Below are positions 17,049-25,875 of a stretch of DNA of 45,441 bases, one piece after another (position 1 is the first letter of the stretch; each line of letters begins with the position of its first letter). The notes beneath the pieces were generated by a model that made no database searches, was not told the origin of the DNA, and worked only from the letters and a program-made list of their open reading frames with translations. The translations under genes were made by a program, and so were the position numbers. This DNA is from Promethearchaeota archaeon. GTDB lineage: Archaea; Asgardarchaeota; Lokiarchaeia; Sigyniarchaeales; SOKP01. The stretch spans positions 1 through 45,441 of the forward strand of contig JAGXNO010000031.1 of the NCBI GenBank assembly GCA_019894975.1. Direction: 5' to 3'.

Positions 17049-18506
17049 ATGCCATTATATGACAGAATCTTTGAAGAAATCTTAAAAAGGATAACACCAA
17101 CCCAAAATGAAATAGATTTAATCAATAGTATAATTGATAAATTAAAGAAGCTAATAATTGCAAAAGCAAAAGAAATAGGTATCACCTACACAAAGATAGA
17201 ACCACAAGGCTCTACAGGAATCAAACAGACACAATTAAAAGATGATTTCGACATCGATCTTTTTATAGGATTAGATTATAACTCTTTTCAACTAAAATAT
17301 AAAGATTTGAGCAAAAATAAATTAAAAAAAGAAGCTAAAAAAGACTTTTTGGATTTATGTACAAACTGGATCATCCCTAGCCTGACACTAAAAGAGTTTC
17401 ACAACCCTAGGTTATTATATGCGGAGCATCCTTATACTACAGTTGAATACCGTGCAGATAATATAGAAATTAAGATTGATATAGTTCTTTATTTCGATAT
17501 CGATTTAGAAGTAATCAAGCAAAAGGGACCGATAACTGCTGTTGATCGTTCTCCTTGGCATGGACGTTTTATTAGAGAAAATTTAACTGTAGATCAGAAA
17601 AATGATGTCCGTCTTTTAAAACAATTTTTTAAAGCAAATCATAGTTATGGCGATAAGAGTTCAGTTGGTAAAGGGGGATTTATAGGATACAGCTCAGAAC
17701 TCCTTATTTATTATTATGGTACTATAGATAATCTTTTCAATGACTTTGATAAATTACCTTCACGACCTTTAGATTACTATAAGAGGGATATGAAAACTCT
17801 AAGGAAAATAAATCATTTTCAAAATGATAAATTAATGATAATAGATCCTATTGATAAAAACCGAAATGTCGCATCAGCTATTTCAGAAAAGGCATATGCT
17901 TATTGTAATCATAGAATTAAAGAATTTTTAAAGAATCCAAAAAAAGAGTATTTTGAAATATACGGTATCCCTAAAGCAGATTTAGGAAATTTAAATGACC
18001 CAATTCTTGAAAAAATATATTTAGTGGAATTAAAAAATTGTTTGAACGATATCCATTATACAATAAATAGAGATAAATTATATTCTTTAGGAGAAAGTAT
18101 AATAGCTAATGGAGAAAAAGAATTTACTCATGCTGAGAGATTTAGTAATATTCTCTTCGAATTATTTTTTGAGGAGGACACAGATGAATATATCCTCGTA
18201 TTTTATTGTAATAAACCTCATATATCTCAAACTTATACACGTAAGGGACCTCCAATTACAGAATCTCATCATGCTAATAATTTTAAGAAGAAAAATGAGA
18301 ACAATTTTGAAAGAAATGGTTATTTATGGGTAGAAACTAGGAGAGGATTTAGTACCTTTTTTGAGTTTCTAAAGAATTTTATTACGAGAAAACTTCCTGA
18401 TAATTTTCAGGTGCTCAATATTTCTAAATCCTTCAATGCACAAACAGCTTCAGGAAAAAAAGCGGTTACAGTTCTTACAGAAATGATCTTACCTTTTAAT
18501 CTTTAA
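17049..18506 (+). CDS. cca: CCA-adding tRNA nucleotidyltransferase, archaeal class I
   Basis: A 485-residue enzyme that adds or repairs the CCA end of tRNA without a template. The catalytic site is seen as GS (54-55) and DFDIDLFIG with Asp68 and Asp70, with a third carboxylate in IEIKIDIVLYF. The family-specific segments GFIGYSSELLIYYYG and IDPIDKNRNVASAIS are clear. The C-terminal tail domain (residues about 330-480) is somewhat longer than in the well-studied enzymes of about 440 residues. The gene follows infB by nine bases and ends six bases from the end of a convergent kinase gene. Confidence 0.9.
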   Translation: MPLYDRIFEEILKRITPTQNEIDLINSIIDKLKKLIIAKAKEIGITYTKIEPQGSTGIKQTQLKDDFDIDLFIGLDYNSFQLKYKDLSKNKLKKEAKKDFLDLCTNWIIPSLTLKEFHNPRLLYAEHPYTTVEYRADNIEIKIDIVLYFDIDLEVIKQKGPITAVDRSPWHGRFIRENLTVDQKNDVRLLKQFFKANHSYGDKSSVGKGGFIGYSSELLIYYYGTIDNLFNDFDKLPSRPLDYYKRDMKTLRKINHFQNDKLMIIDPIDKNRNVASAISEKAYAYCNHRIKEFLKNPKKEYFEIYGIPKADLGNLNDPILEKIYLVELKNCLNDIHYTINRDKLYSLGESIIANGEKEFTHAERFSNILFELFFEEDTDEYILVFYCNKPHISQTYTRKGPPITESHHANNFKKKNENNFERNGYLWVETRRGFSTFFEFLKNFITRKLPDNFQVLNISKSFNAQTASGKKAVTVLTEMILPFNL

Positions 18507-18512
18507 AATCTA

Positions 18513-19817
18513 CTACGATTCGGGAATTAGTATAATTATATTAGATCCTTTCTTAAAATCTCCTTTAATCCTATCTTCAGCCCATACTTTTCCGTTAAGA
18601 CTCTGAATTACTTCTCTAACTAGTAAAAGTCCTAATCCAAATCGTTTAAAACTTTTAGGATCATCATAAATTCTAAAAAATATGTTTTTTTTCATAGCAT
18701 CTGGCATCCCGGTACCATTATCCATGAACTCTACTCTTACATATCTAATCCCTTCTTCCTGTATAGGAGTGATCCTAATTTCAATTTTCACTTCAGGACT
18801 ATCGTTATAACGAATTGCATTGTTTATAATTATTCGAAAAGTATCATATAAAAACTCATTCGCATTCACTGTTAAGATTTTTTCTTTTAAATCAAAACTA
18901 ATATTCACTTTTTTCTCCGGAAATCTTGGTTGCACAAATTCTATTGCTTTCTCAATGTTCTCATTCAAGTTCATAGGACTGGTATTAATTTTACCTAATT
19001 CTAAATCTGAAAGTTTTCTTACATTAATTCCTAATTCTGCTCCTCGATTTACTTGCTTTTTTGCTAAACTTAACAATTCTTTGATATCCTCTTTAATTTC
19101 ATGCTTTCCACATTGTTGAGATATAATCTCCAACGAAAATTCTAAGTTTTGAAGTATATTATTAATATCATGTACAAATAGATCTTTATATAATTCTGCT
19201 CTATTATATGCTAAACGGTGCTTCTTTTCAGAATTCACTAATTTATCTTCAATAAGAGCAACTATACCAGTAAGTAATACGTTTGTTGCCATAACTGCTG
19301 AAGAAAAAAGAAAAAACTCTTCTGCTCCTTCAACACCTGCGTCTCTTAATGGTGAAGCAATTAAGTTTAATATCCCACCTATTAGAATAAAACATAAGAA
19401 CGCATGCGTAGGTGTTTTTTTCTTTAGATATATCCTCAGAATCAGAAATAATGCTATAAATAATAAAATCCCAATAATTACTTGTAAACCAATAGATAGA
19501 ATTAACTGAATGACAGATAGTAGAACTATAGAAAGATGTCCAGATTTAACAGGGTGTAAAAAAGTAGTGTAATATTCATGAGAAACTGCCACGATAATTA
19601 ATAAAAGAGTAAGAGTTGAAAAACTAAGACCTGTTATGTAATATATATCATAGTCTTCTTGAGAAATCAACCTAAAAAACTCAGATATTGAGCCCGCAAT
19701 AAACGCAAAGAGCCAAGAAAATAGATCACGCCGTTTAAAGCATACTCCCGCAAAAAGTATGGTTCCAAGAATAAACATGCATGTAGTTGAGAGCTTAAAT
19801 ACAAAATAAATAATCAT
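18513..19817 (-). CDS. Membrane-bound sensor histidine kinase
   Basis: A 434-residue protein with six to seven membrane helices in residues 1-190, then a short coiled segment and a kinase core. The phosphoacceptor is His216 in FVHDINNILQNLEF. The ATP-binding domain has an N-box (FRIIINNAIRYND), G1 (DNGTGMP) and G2 (RFGLGLLLV). There is no PAS or extracytoplasmic loop of note, so the sensing part is probably the membrane domain itself. The catalytic core looks intact. No response regulator is encoded nearby, so it is an orphan kinase here. The gene converges on cca with a six-base gap. Confidence 0.88.
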   Translation of the reverse strand: MIIYFVFKLSTTCMFILGTILFAGVCFKRRDLFSWLFAFIAGSISEFFRLISQEDYDIYYITGLSFSTLTLLLIIVAVSHEYYTTFLHPVKSGHLSIVLLSVIQLILSIGLQVIIGILLFIALFLILRIYLKKKTPTHAFLCFILIGGILNLIASPLRDAGVEGAEEFFLFSSAVMATNVLLTGIVALIEDKLVNSEKKHRLAYNRAELYKDLFVHDINNILQNLEFSLEIISQQCGKHEIKEDIKELLSLAKKQVNRGAELGINVRKLSDLELGKINTSPMNLNENIEKAIEFVQPRFPEKKVNISFDLKEKILTVNANEFLYDTFRIIINNAIRYNDSPEVKIEIRITPIQEEGIRYVRVEFMDNGTGMPDAMKKNIFFRIYDDPKSFKRFGLGLLLVREVIQSLNGKVWAEDRIKGDFKKGSNIIILIPES

Positions 19818-20031
19818 AATTAAGAGTCCGAATCTATCCCAATTTTGGAGGTTAAAATACTAATAGAGTTAACTGTTTTAAATTTACTCTTGTGGTAATA
19901 TACCTTCTTATCGATTAATCACTAAAAATCAGTTAGTTATAGCTTAAATCCATAAAATTTTTATGATTTCGCATACTTTCTTTTTCATTATACATAGATA
20001 AAAACACAATAGAAAACAAAGTGAAATATTC

Positions 20032-22284
20032 ATGGTTAAAGTTAAAAACCCAGAAGAAATCGCTCAATTGGTGAGTTCTGGTTCATACGAAAAGAAAAGA
20101 ATTTTTTCAATCACAGCCCACATAGATCACGGTAAAACAACTGCTACGGATTATCTATTAAGGCGTGCTGGTCTTATGAGACCCGAAGATGCTGGTCAAC
20201 TTCAAATGACAGACTCAGATGATGAAGAACAAGAAAGAGGTATTACAATCTTCACTAGCGTTGTTCTGCTTGCATTTACTGATCCTAGAAAACCAGATGA
20301 TACTGAACCCTATATCATCCAATTAAATGATACTCCGGGTCACATCAGTTTTACAGGAGAAGTGTCGCGAGCGCTCAGAGGAAGTGATGGTGCGATTATT
20401 TTAGTAGACGCTCTTGAAGGTGTAATGACACAGACAGAAACTAATATTCGTTTATCAGTCGGAGAGGAATATTGTAAACCTGTTTTATTTATTAACAAGG
20501 TTGACAGATTAATTAGCGAATTAAAACTAAGTCCTCAAAATACATTTGCCAAAATAGATAAAATTACACGCGAAATTAATGAGCTTATAAAAAAAGTGCG
20601 CCCCGAAGGTTCGGGTTGGACTATTGATTTTGCTAAAAATTCCGTTGCTGTTGGTTCAGCAAAACATGGCTGGGGCTTTACATTCGAGATTTTAGTTGAA
20701 AAAGGTTTGAAACCTCAAGATGTTTTTGCAAAATATAGCGAAGGAGATATACAATGGTTAAGAGATAATCTACCATTAGATGAGCCAATGTTAAGAATGA
20801 TTGTTGACCATCTACCTGATCCAATTACTGCCTCGAAATATAGAATACCTCATATTTGGGGGGGTGATTTAAACTCTGAAATTGGTCAATCCTTACAGAA
20901 GAGTGACCCAAACGGGCCGCTTTACGGGATGATTACAAAAATATTTCTCGATCCAAAGAGGAATTATCAAGCTACCCTTATCGGTCGTGTTTTTTCAGGT
21001 ACATTCGATCAAACTGATTCGATATATTTGATTAATAGTGATTCAAGCAATCGAGTGAAAAGACTTGGCGTTATGGAGATAACTGATCTTCTGGATATTC
21101 CTAGAATCCCTGCTGGAAACTTATTTGCATTATTTGGTTTTGTATGCCCTGCTGGTGAAACGTTCATGTTGACAAGCGATGTCCCTAAAGATAAAGAAGA
21201 AAGGAAAATGTTGCACCCCTTTGAAAAAATTCAATACGCTGCGCAAGCTGTGGTATCAAGAAGTATCAAGCCAAAGGATCCACATGAAATTGATAAATTA
21301 GATGAAGTAGTAGGCAAGTGGCTTAAAGCGAATCCTGAGGCAGAATATAAAAGAGACGACGAATCTGGTGAATTTATACTAAGTGGGATTGATCCTCTCC
21401 AAATAGAAATCTTGACTAAGAGGATTAATAAACAAGTACCCATAAATATCGGGGAACCAATTATCATTTACAGAGAAAAAATTACTAAAAGGAGTCCAAA
21501 TTTTTATACAAAATCCGCAAATACGCATAATCGTATATTATTGTACATAGAACCATTAGATGAGACAACAGAAAGATTAATTGAAACTGGGAAAATTAAT
21601 GATCTACAAAATGATAAGGATAGAGCTCAGATCTTAAGGGAAGATGCGGGATGGGATGCAAAGGAGGCGAGACGTATAGTTGACGTTTATCATGGAAGTT
21701 TACTTGTTAATGGCACTACAGGATTACAAAGATTTGACCGGGTTAAATCCTATTTAAGCGCTTCTTTTAGAGATTGGCTTGGTGATTGTATTATGGCAAA
21801 AGAACCTGCAGCGGGCGTGAAAGTTGTCTTTCTGGACATGGTTATACACGAGGATCCTAGGCATACGCAGTACGGACAGATCGCCGGAATGTTCTTTTCA
21901 GCTCTATCATTAGCTATGTTAGAAGCAGATCCTCATCTATATGAGCCGGTTCAGAAAATAGACATAAAAACACCACAAGGAACTGAAGGAGGTGTGACTG
22001 CAACGATTGCAAAGCGAAGAGGTCGAATAACAAACGTCATTCCCGAAGGAGAGTATGTAAGGATCCAAGGTCAAATTCCTGCAGCAGAAACAATTGGGAT
22101 TGCTGACGATATACGTGGCTCAACCCAAGGGAGAGCATTTTTCGGCTATGAATTTAAGGGTTTTGAGAAAGTCCCAGCTTCTATAGAAGAAGACCTTATT
22201 ATAGAAATCCGTAAAAGAAAGGGCATGCCTTTAGAAATGCCTAGCAGTAAAAGCTGGGAACGATTTATATATAAGCGAACCTAG
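20032..22284 (+). CDS. Elongation factor aEF-2 or EF-2 paralogue with altered diphthamide loop
   Basis: A 750-residue translocation GTPase. G1 is AHIDHGKTT, switch I region EQERGITI, G3 DTPGHISF, G4 NKVDRL, followed by the EF-2 domains II to V. The C-terminal EIRKRKGMPLEMP is typical of archaeal EF-2. Several usually rigid motifs differ: the domain III sequence around residue 455 reads LSGIDPLQIEI where GMGELHLE is expected. The domain IV tip reads HEDPRHTQYGQ instead of HEDAIHRGPAQ. His611 remains at the diphthamide position, but the neighbouring Arg-Gly are Thr-Gln. Asgard archaea are known to carry EF-2 paralogues that lack the usual diphthamide-loop residues; this fits such a paralogue (aEF-2p) better than the canonical factor, though I cannot confirm it. 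It is a single gene with a strong T-rich terminator. Confidence 0.88.
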   Translation: MVKVKNPEEIAQLVSSGSYEKKRIFSITAHIDHGKTTATDYLLRRAGLMRPEDAGQLQMTDSDDEEQERGITIFTSVVLLAFTDPRKPDDTEPYIIQLNDTPGHISFTGEVSRALRGSDGAIILVDALEGVMTQTETNIRLSVGEEYCKPVLFINKVDRLISELKLSPQNTFAKIDKITREINELIKKVRPEGSGWTIDFAKNSVAVGSAKHGWGFTFEILVEKGLKPQDVFAKYSEGDIQWLRDNLPLDEPMLRMIVDHLPDPITASKYRIPHIWGGDLNSEIGQSLQKSDPNGPLYGMITKIFLDPKRNYQATLIGRVFSGTFDQTDSIYLINSDSSNRVKRLGVMEITDLLDIPRIPAGNLFALFGFVCPAGETFMLTSDVPKDKEERKMLHPFEKIQYAAQAVVSRSIKPKDPHEIDKLDEVVGKWLKANPEAEYKRDDESGEFILSGIDPLQIEILTKRINKQVPINIGEPIIIYREKITKRSPNFYTKSANTHNRILLYIEPLDETTERLIETGKINDLQNDKDRAQILREDAGWDAKEARRIVDVYHGSLLVNGTTGLQRFDRVKSYLSASFRDWLGDCIMAKEPAAGVKVVFLDMVIHEDPRHTQYGQIAGMFFSALSLAMLEADPHLYEPVQKIDIKTPQGTEGGVTATIAKRRGRITNVIPEGEYVRIQGQIPAAETIGIADDIRGSTQGRAFFGYEFKGFEKVPASIEEDLIIEIRKRKGMPLEMPSSKSWERFIYKRT

Positions 22285-22285
22285 A

Positions 22286-22326
22286 TTTTTAATTTTTTTT
22301 TAGTTTTTTGTTTTAACTTTTTTTTT
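22286..22326 (+). terminator. Multiple oligo-T tract terminator after the EF-2 gene
   Basis: Four T-tracts of five to nine residues follow the stop codon within 42 bases. This is the strongest terminator-like sequence in the window, as expected for a highly transcribed factor facing a convergent gene. Confidence 0.55.
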
Positions 22327-22368
22327 GAGAAATTCATTTTCTCCTGAATAAAAAATAAAAAGATGATT

Positions 22369-22929
22369 TTATGAAAAGTTTGAAATTTTCGCAATCATAT
22401 ATAATCTACTGACAAGTGCTTTAAAACCGTCGGTTACCCCATCACCTGTTAGTGCACTTGTTTTATAATAGCCAAGAAACTTATTATCTTTTGCTAATTG
22501 CTCAACTTTGGAATCAGAGGTTGCAAGGTCTGAATTTGAACCATTCTCGATTAAATCTACTTTATTTCCAAGAAGTACAATTGGAATATTCCCACAATGT
22601 TGCTTTAAATCAGTTAACCATTTACCAACATTATTATAACTTTTAATTTGTTCAGGATCATGAGAAAATACAATTACGGCACCACTACTACCTGTATAAA
22701 ATCTTTGACGTAGTGCTTGAAATGAATCTTGGCCGGCAATGTCCCAGAGGTACAATTCAACTTTCTCTCCATCTACTTCTTCTTCATATTTGGAAAATTG
22801 AGTTCCTAGAGTTGCGATATATTCCTTCTGAAAAGAACCTTGCGTATATTTTTTAATTAATGAAGTTTTGCCAACCGCACCATCTCCAATAATTACTACT
22901 TTAAATCCATATCCTTTTTCGTCACTCAA
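22369..22929 (-). CDS. Rab/Ras-like small GTPase (copy 1)
   Basis: A 186-residue single-domain small GTPase. It shows G1 GDGAVGKTS (Lys21), switch I threonine in YIATLGTQF, G3 WDIAGQD with the catalytic Gln, G4 NKVD and G5 TSAL. All nucleotide-binding residues are intact. The C-terminus (MIAKISNFS) has no cysteine, so no prenylation as in eukaryotic Rabs. The start must be TTG (22929), because a TGA lies three codons upstream in frame and no ATG is near. The paralogue at 23112 is very similar, and its second in-frame TTG-Ser-Asp aligns with this start. Rab-like GTPases of this kind are a well-known Asgard feature; the specific role is unknown. Confidence 0.9.
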   Translation of the reverse strand: MSDEKGYGFKVVIIGDGAVGKTSLIKKYTQGSFQKEYIATLGTQFSKYEEEVDGEKVELYLWDIAGQDSFQALRQRFYTGSSGAVIVFSHDPEQIKSYNNVGKWLTDLKQHCGNIPIVLLGNKVDLIENGSNSDLATSDSKVEQLAKDNKFLGYYKTSALTGDGVTDGFKALVSRLYMIAKISNFS

Positions 22930-23111
22930 AGTATCAAATCACTATTTTGTTTTAGTTTCTCTTTCTTCGTTAGTAAAAGTAAGATGTTTTAAATTTTCAC
23001 AAATGAGAATACTATCAAAATTTAACATATTTAATTGAATAACCAATACCTAAAAATTGGTTTATTAATTAACGTTAAAAAAAACTGTTAAAGCTGAATC
23101 TAGAAAGAGAT

Positions 23112-23672
23112 CTATATTGTAGCTCGTTGATATAACTTGATTACTAATGTTTGAAATGCTTCTTCTACATCTTGACCTGATAACGCGCTTGTTTTATAAT
23201 ATTTAATAAACTTATTATCCTGAGCAAATTTTAATACATGAACATCTGATGTTGTATAATCTGGGCTTGTAGCTAATGCATTTTGATCAACTAAATCCGC
23301 TTTATTTCCAAATAATATAATGGGAATATTTCCACAAGCTTCCCGTAAATCTGAAAGCCATTTACCCACATGGTTATAAGTTTCAAGTTCTTCCGGGGCA
23401 AGAGAAAAAACAATGATGGCTCCACTACTTCCTGCATAAAATCTGTCACGTAGACTACCAAAAGATTCTTGCCCAGCTAAGTCCCATAGTAATAATTCTA
23501 CTTTTTCTCCCGCAACATCCTCTTCATACTTCGAAAAATGCATACCTAGAGTTGAGATGTAATCTTTTTCAAATGTATCTGATGTATATCTTTTTATTAA
23601 TGACGTTTTCCCAACAGCACCATCTCCGCACACAGTTATTTTAAATTTAAAAGCATCACTCAAATGATTCAT
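23112..23672 (-). CDS. Rab/Ras-like small GTPase (copy 2)
   Basis: A 186-residue paralogue of the neighbouring GTPase, with G1 GDGAVGKTS (Lys22), YISTLGMHF in switch I, G3 WDLAGQE, G4 NKAD and G5 TSAL. The two share the unusual FSKYEE segment after switch I and the GSSGAxIVFS strand, indicating a local duplication. The C-terminus (YQRATI) lacks a lipidation cysteine. The 182 bases between the two genes leave room for separate promoters. No GEF, GAP or roadblock protein is adjacent. Confidence 0.9.
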   Translation of the reverse strand: MNHLSDAFKFKITVCGDGAVGKTSLIKRYTSDTFEKDYISTLGMHFSKYEEDVAGEKVELLLWDLAGQESFGSLRDRFYAGSSGAIIVFSLAPEELETYNHVGKWLSDLREACGNIPIILFGNKADLVDQNALATSPDYTTSDVHVLKFAQDNKFIKYYKTSALSGQDVEEAFQTLVIKLYQRATI

Positions 23673-23782
23673 CCTTTTATTTCATTATCTATTTTCTAAA
23701 TAGTAAAAGTGAGTTATTTTAAATTTTTACACTATCGTAATTCGACCATTATTTTAGAAAGATAAAAAAATTTAAAGAAATT

Positions 23783-24103
23783 TTAGTAATGAATATTTTC
23801 TTTAAGAGTATTTTTCAATTGCTCTGCTAAGTCCCCTAATTTAAAGGCTGTCGCGGAAATCTCTTCCATTGAAGCGGTTTGTTGCTCTGCTGAACTATTT
23901 ATACCTTCTATAGTATCATGAACGTTATTAATGATACTTACAATACAACTAAGTTTATCTTGTGAATTATTTACAACATTTTTTGACTCGTCAGCAAGTT
24001 TTCTTACTTCATCAGCAACCACAGCAAATCCACGACCGTATTCACCAGCCCTTCCTGCTTCAATACTAGCATTTAAAGCGAGTAAATTAGTTTGATTGGA
24101 AAT
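23783..24103 (-). pseudogene. 5'-truncated methyl-accepting chemotaxis protein, signalling tip and C-terminus only
   Basis: The frame encodes the most conserved part of chemoreceptors: [19 protein letters not shown] followed by [18 protein letters not shown], then about 70 residues of the returning helix and an end at KENIHY. It begins directly after an in-frame TAA (24104-24106), and only about 50 bases separate it from the stop codon of the next gene. The sensor, membrane, HAMP and descending-helix parts are therefore all missing. A first possible start is GTG inside the conserved tip, giving 79 residues that could not make a receptor hairpin. I read this as the remnant of a receptor gene lost by deletion or rearrangement. 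No other chemotaxis gene is in the window. Confidence 0.75.
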
Positions 24104-24159
24104 TTAATACTATCTTTAAATTGGTAAGAATAAAGCACATTTTTACAATACGGAACAAG

Positions 24160-24873
24160 CTAAAGACCAAAAAGCTTAATCAGCTGTTCTGTGTTGTCAA
24201 CCAATATATCTGGATTATGTCCTAGTAAGGTCTCCTTTTTTGCCAGACCAGAAGCTACACACACCATTTTTACATTTGCTGATTTTCCTGCATCTACATC
24301 TGTTGTCATATCCCCAATGAAGATTGTTTCTGAAGGTTTAATCTTCCATTTATTCATTATTTTTAAGATTCCTTCAGGACTGGGTTTCACTTCTGAAACC
24401 TCATTAAATCCTATGATTGTATCAAAAAATTTAGTCAAATTAAATTTTTCTAGAACATCTTCTGCATATTGGCTCTTGTTATTTGTTAGAATTGCTAACT
24501 TCAATTTTTTATCATATATATTTCTAATTAATTCATCTATTCCTTTATAAATTGATGATTCAGCATCCTTATATTTATTAAATTGATTAAATAAGAAAAT
24601 AGCAATCCGGAGTTTTTTAAAATAGCTAAGACCTTCTAAAAATTTTACTTCAAGTAAATCATAAGAATTAAGAAGGATTTTAGGGACCGGAAAGTTTTGA
24701 ATTTCCTCAATAAGATGAGCAAGTTCTTCCAAGATTTCCTCTGTTTTTACATTCATTTTATATTTTTCTACTGAATCATCCACAGCTTTTTCAATTGCCT
24801 CAGAAATATTATAAATCACACCATCCATATCAAAGATGATTCCTTTATATTTTTCTAAGTTAATTTTTTCCAT
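24160..24873 (-). CDS. HAD-superfamily phosphatase (phosphoglycolate phosphatase/beta-phosphoglucomutase-like)
   Basis: A 237-residue hydrolase. Motif I is FDMDGVIYN near residue 15, with the nucleophile and acid aspartates. Motif II is the Thr in LAILTNNKS, motif III the Lys in EVKPSPEG, and motif IV GDMTTDVDAGKSAN. A helical cap lies between motifs I and II (residues about 25-110), which is the C1 type. The real substrate is not predictable; phosphoglycolate is the usual default name. Its end lies 57 bases from the chemoreceptor remnant, and the upstream region is shared with the divergent acidic-repeat protein. Confidence 0.82.
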   Translation of the reverse strand: MEKINLEKYKGIIFDMDGVIYNISEAIEKAVDDSVEKYKMNVKTEEILEELAHLIEEIQNFPVPKILLNSYDLLEVKFLEGLSYFKKLRIAIFLFNQFNKYKDAESSIYKGIDELIRNIYDKKLKLAILTNNKSQYAEDVLEKFNLTKFFDTIIGFNEVSEVKPSPEGILKIMNKWKIKPSETIFIGDMTTDVDAGKSANVKMVCVASGLAKKETLLGHNPDILVDNTEQLIKLFGL

Positions 24874-24976
24874 ACTAAAGTGATTAAATATTTAGAACAA
24901 TTTTAATTATACGAATAGCAATATTTTAATTAAACAAATATCAAAAAATTGTATTTTTATAACTTCTCAGATTACA

Positions 24977-25861
24977 ATGAACGAAAAAAATGAAGAAGAA
25001 TACGAAGGGTTTGAAAAAGAAGAAATTGAAGTAGAAGACGATGACTTAAAAGTTTACTTGGAAGAAATGAAAGCCTTAGAATCTGATTTTTCAGATTTGG
25101 AAGACTTAGATATCGAAGAGCTTCAAGAAATTCAAGATGCTATTAATCAAGTAAAAGAAAGCGAAGAAACATCTAACATTGAACTTTCAGACGAAGAATT
25201 AATTGAAGAAGAAATTAATGTTGAATTAAAGGAAGAAAAAGGGATTAGGGAAGCAATGATTACTGATTTTTCAGATATGGATGAGATTGAATTTGAAGAA
25301 TTAAAAGATATGCAGGATGCAATCGATTCAGTCAAGCAAGAGGATTCACAGGGAGTTAGTGAGGGAGAAACAGAAATTCAGCCAACTCAAGGAGTTTCAA
25401 AAGAATTAGAGGAAAGAATCAAGCAAGAACTTTTAAAACGAAAAGAAGTTGAAAAAGAAATTATAACCCCAGAGAAATTTCTGGATTATATCAAAAATAA
25501 GCGAGATAAAATCTGGTACCATGCTCTTTATTATATAGCTTTTCAAGTTGAAGATCATATCGCCTCAAAAATGTTATTATATGATGTTTTAAAAGAGACG
25601 TGTTCAAAATCGCCTATTGATCCAATCCCAGAACACCAGTTCTATTTTGGATTAGGTTATATCCTACGATTAAGCTTGAATGATAAGCAAATAGTTAAAT
25701 TTTTGAAAGACGGTAAGTTTAAGCTTAATATTAATGTTGATAATTTAAAGGAGATGTTAGAATTAGTTGGGGAACCAATAAGTACTCGACCTATTATTAA
25801 GGAAGAAGAAAAGAGAGAAATGTATAAAGATTTTCTTAAGGAAGATTTTTTTGATATCTAA
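24977..25861 (+). CDS. Acidic protein with two internal repeats, unknown function
   Basis: A 294-residue protein that I do not recognise. The N-terminal 140 residues are very rich in Glu and Asp and contain two copies of a 29-residue unit: SDFSDLEDLDIEELQEIQDA near residue 36 and TDFSDMDEIEFEELKDMQDA near residue 98. The units are probably helical binding motifs within a disordered acidic tail. The C-terminal 150 residues look like a folded helical domain (WYHALYYIAFQVEDHIASKM). The EngB-like GTPase gene starts 15 bases after its end, so the two are probably cotranscribed and may work together. No signal peptide or membrane segment is present. Confidence 0.75.
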   Translation: MNEKNEEEYEGFEKEEIEVEDDDLKVYLEEMKALESDFSDLEDLDIEELQEIQDAINQVKESEETSNIELSDEELIEEEINVELKEEKGIREAMITDFSDMDEIEFEELKDMQDAIDSVKQEDSQGVSEGETEIQPTQGVSKELEERIKQELLKRKEVEKEIITPEKFLDYIKNKRDKIWYHALYYIAFQVEDHIASKMLLYDVLKETCSKSPIDPIPEHQFYFGLGYILRLSLNDKQIVKFLKDGKFKLNINVDNLKEMLELVGEPISTRPIIKEEEKREMYKDFLKEDFFDI

Positions 25862-25875
25862 AATTTTGAGATGTT

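Noticed and set aside
23673..24159. Frameshifted full-length chemoreceptor
   Set aside because: Only about 50 bases remain between the remnant and the HAD gene, and no other frame there encodes receptor sequence, so it is a truncation and not a frameshift.
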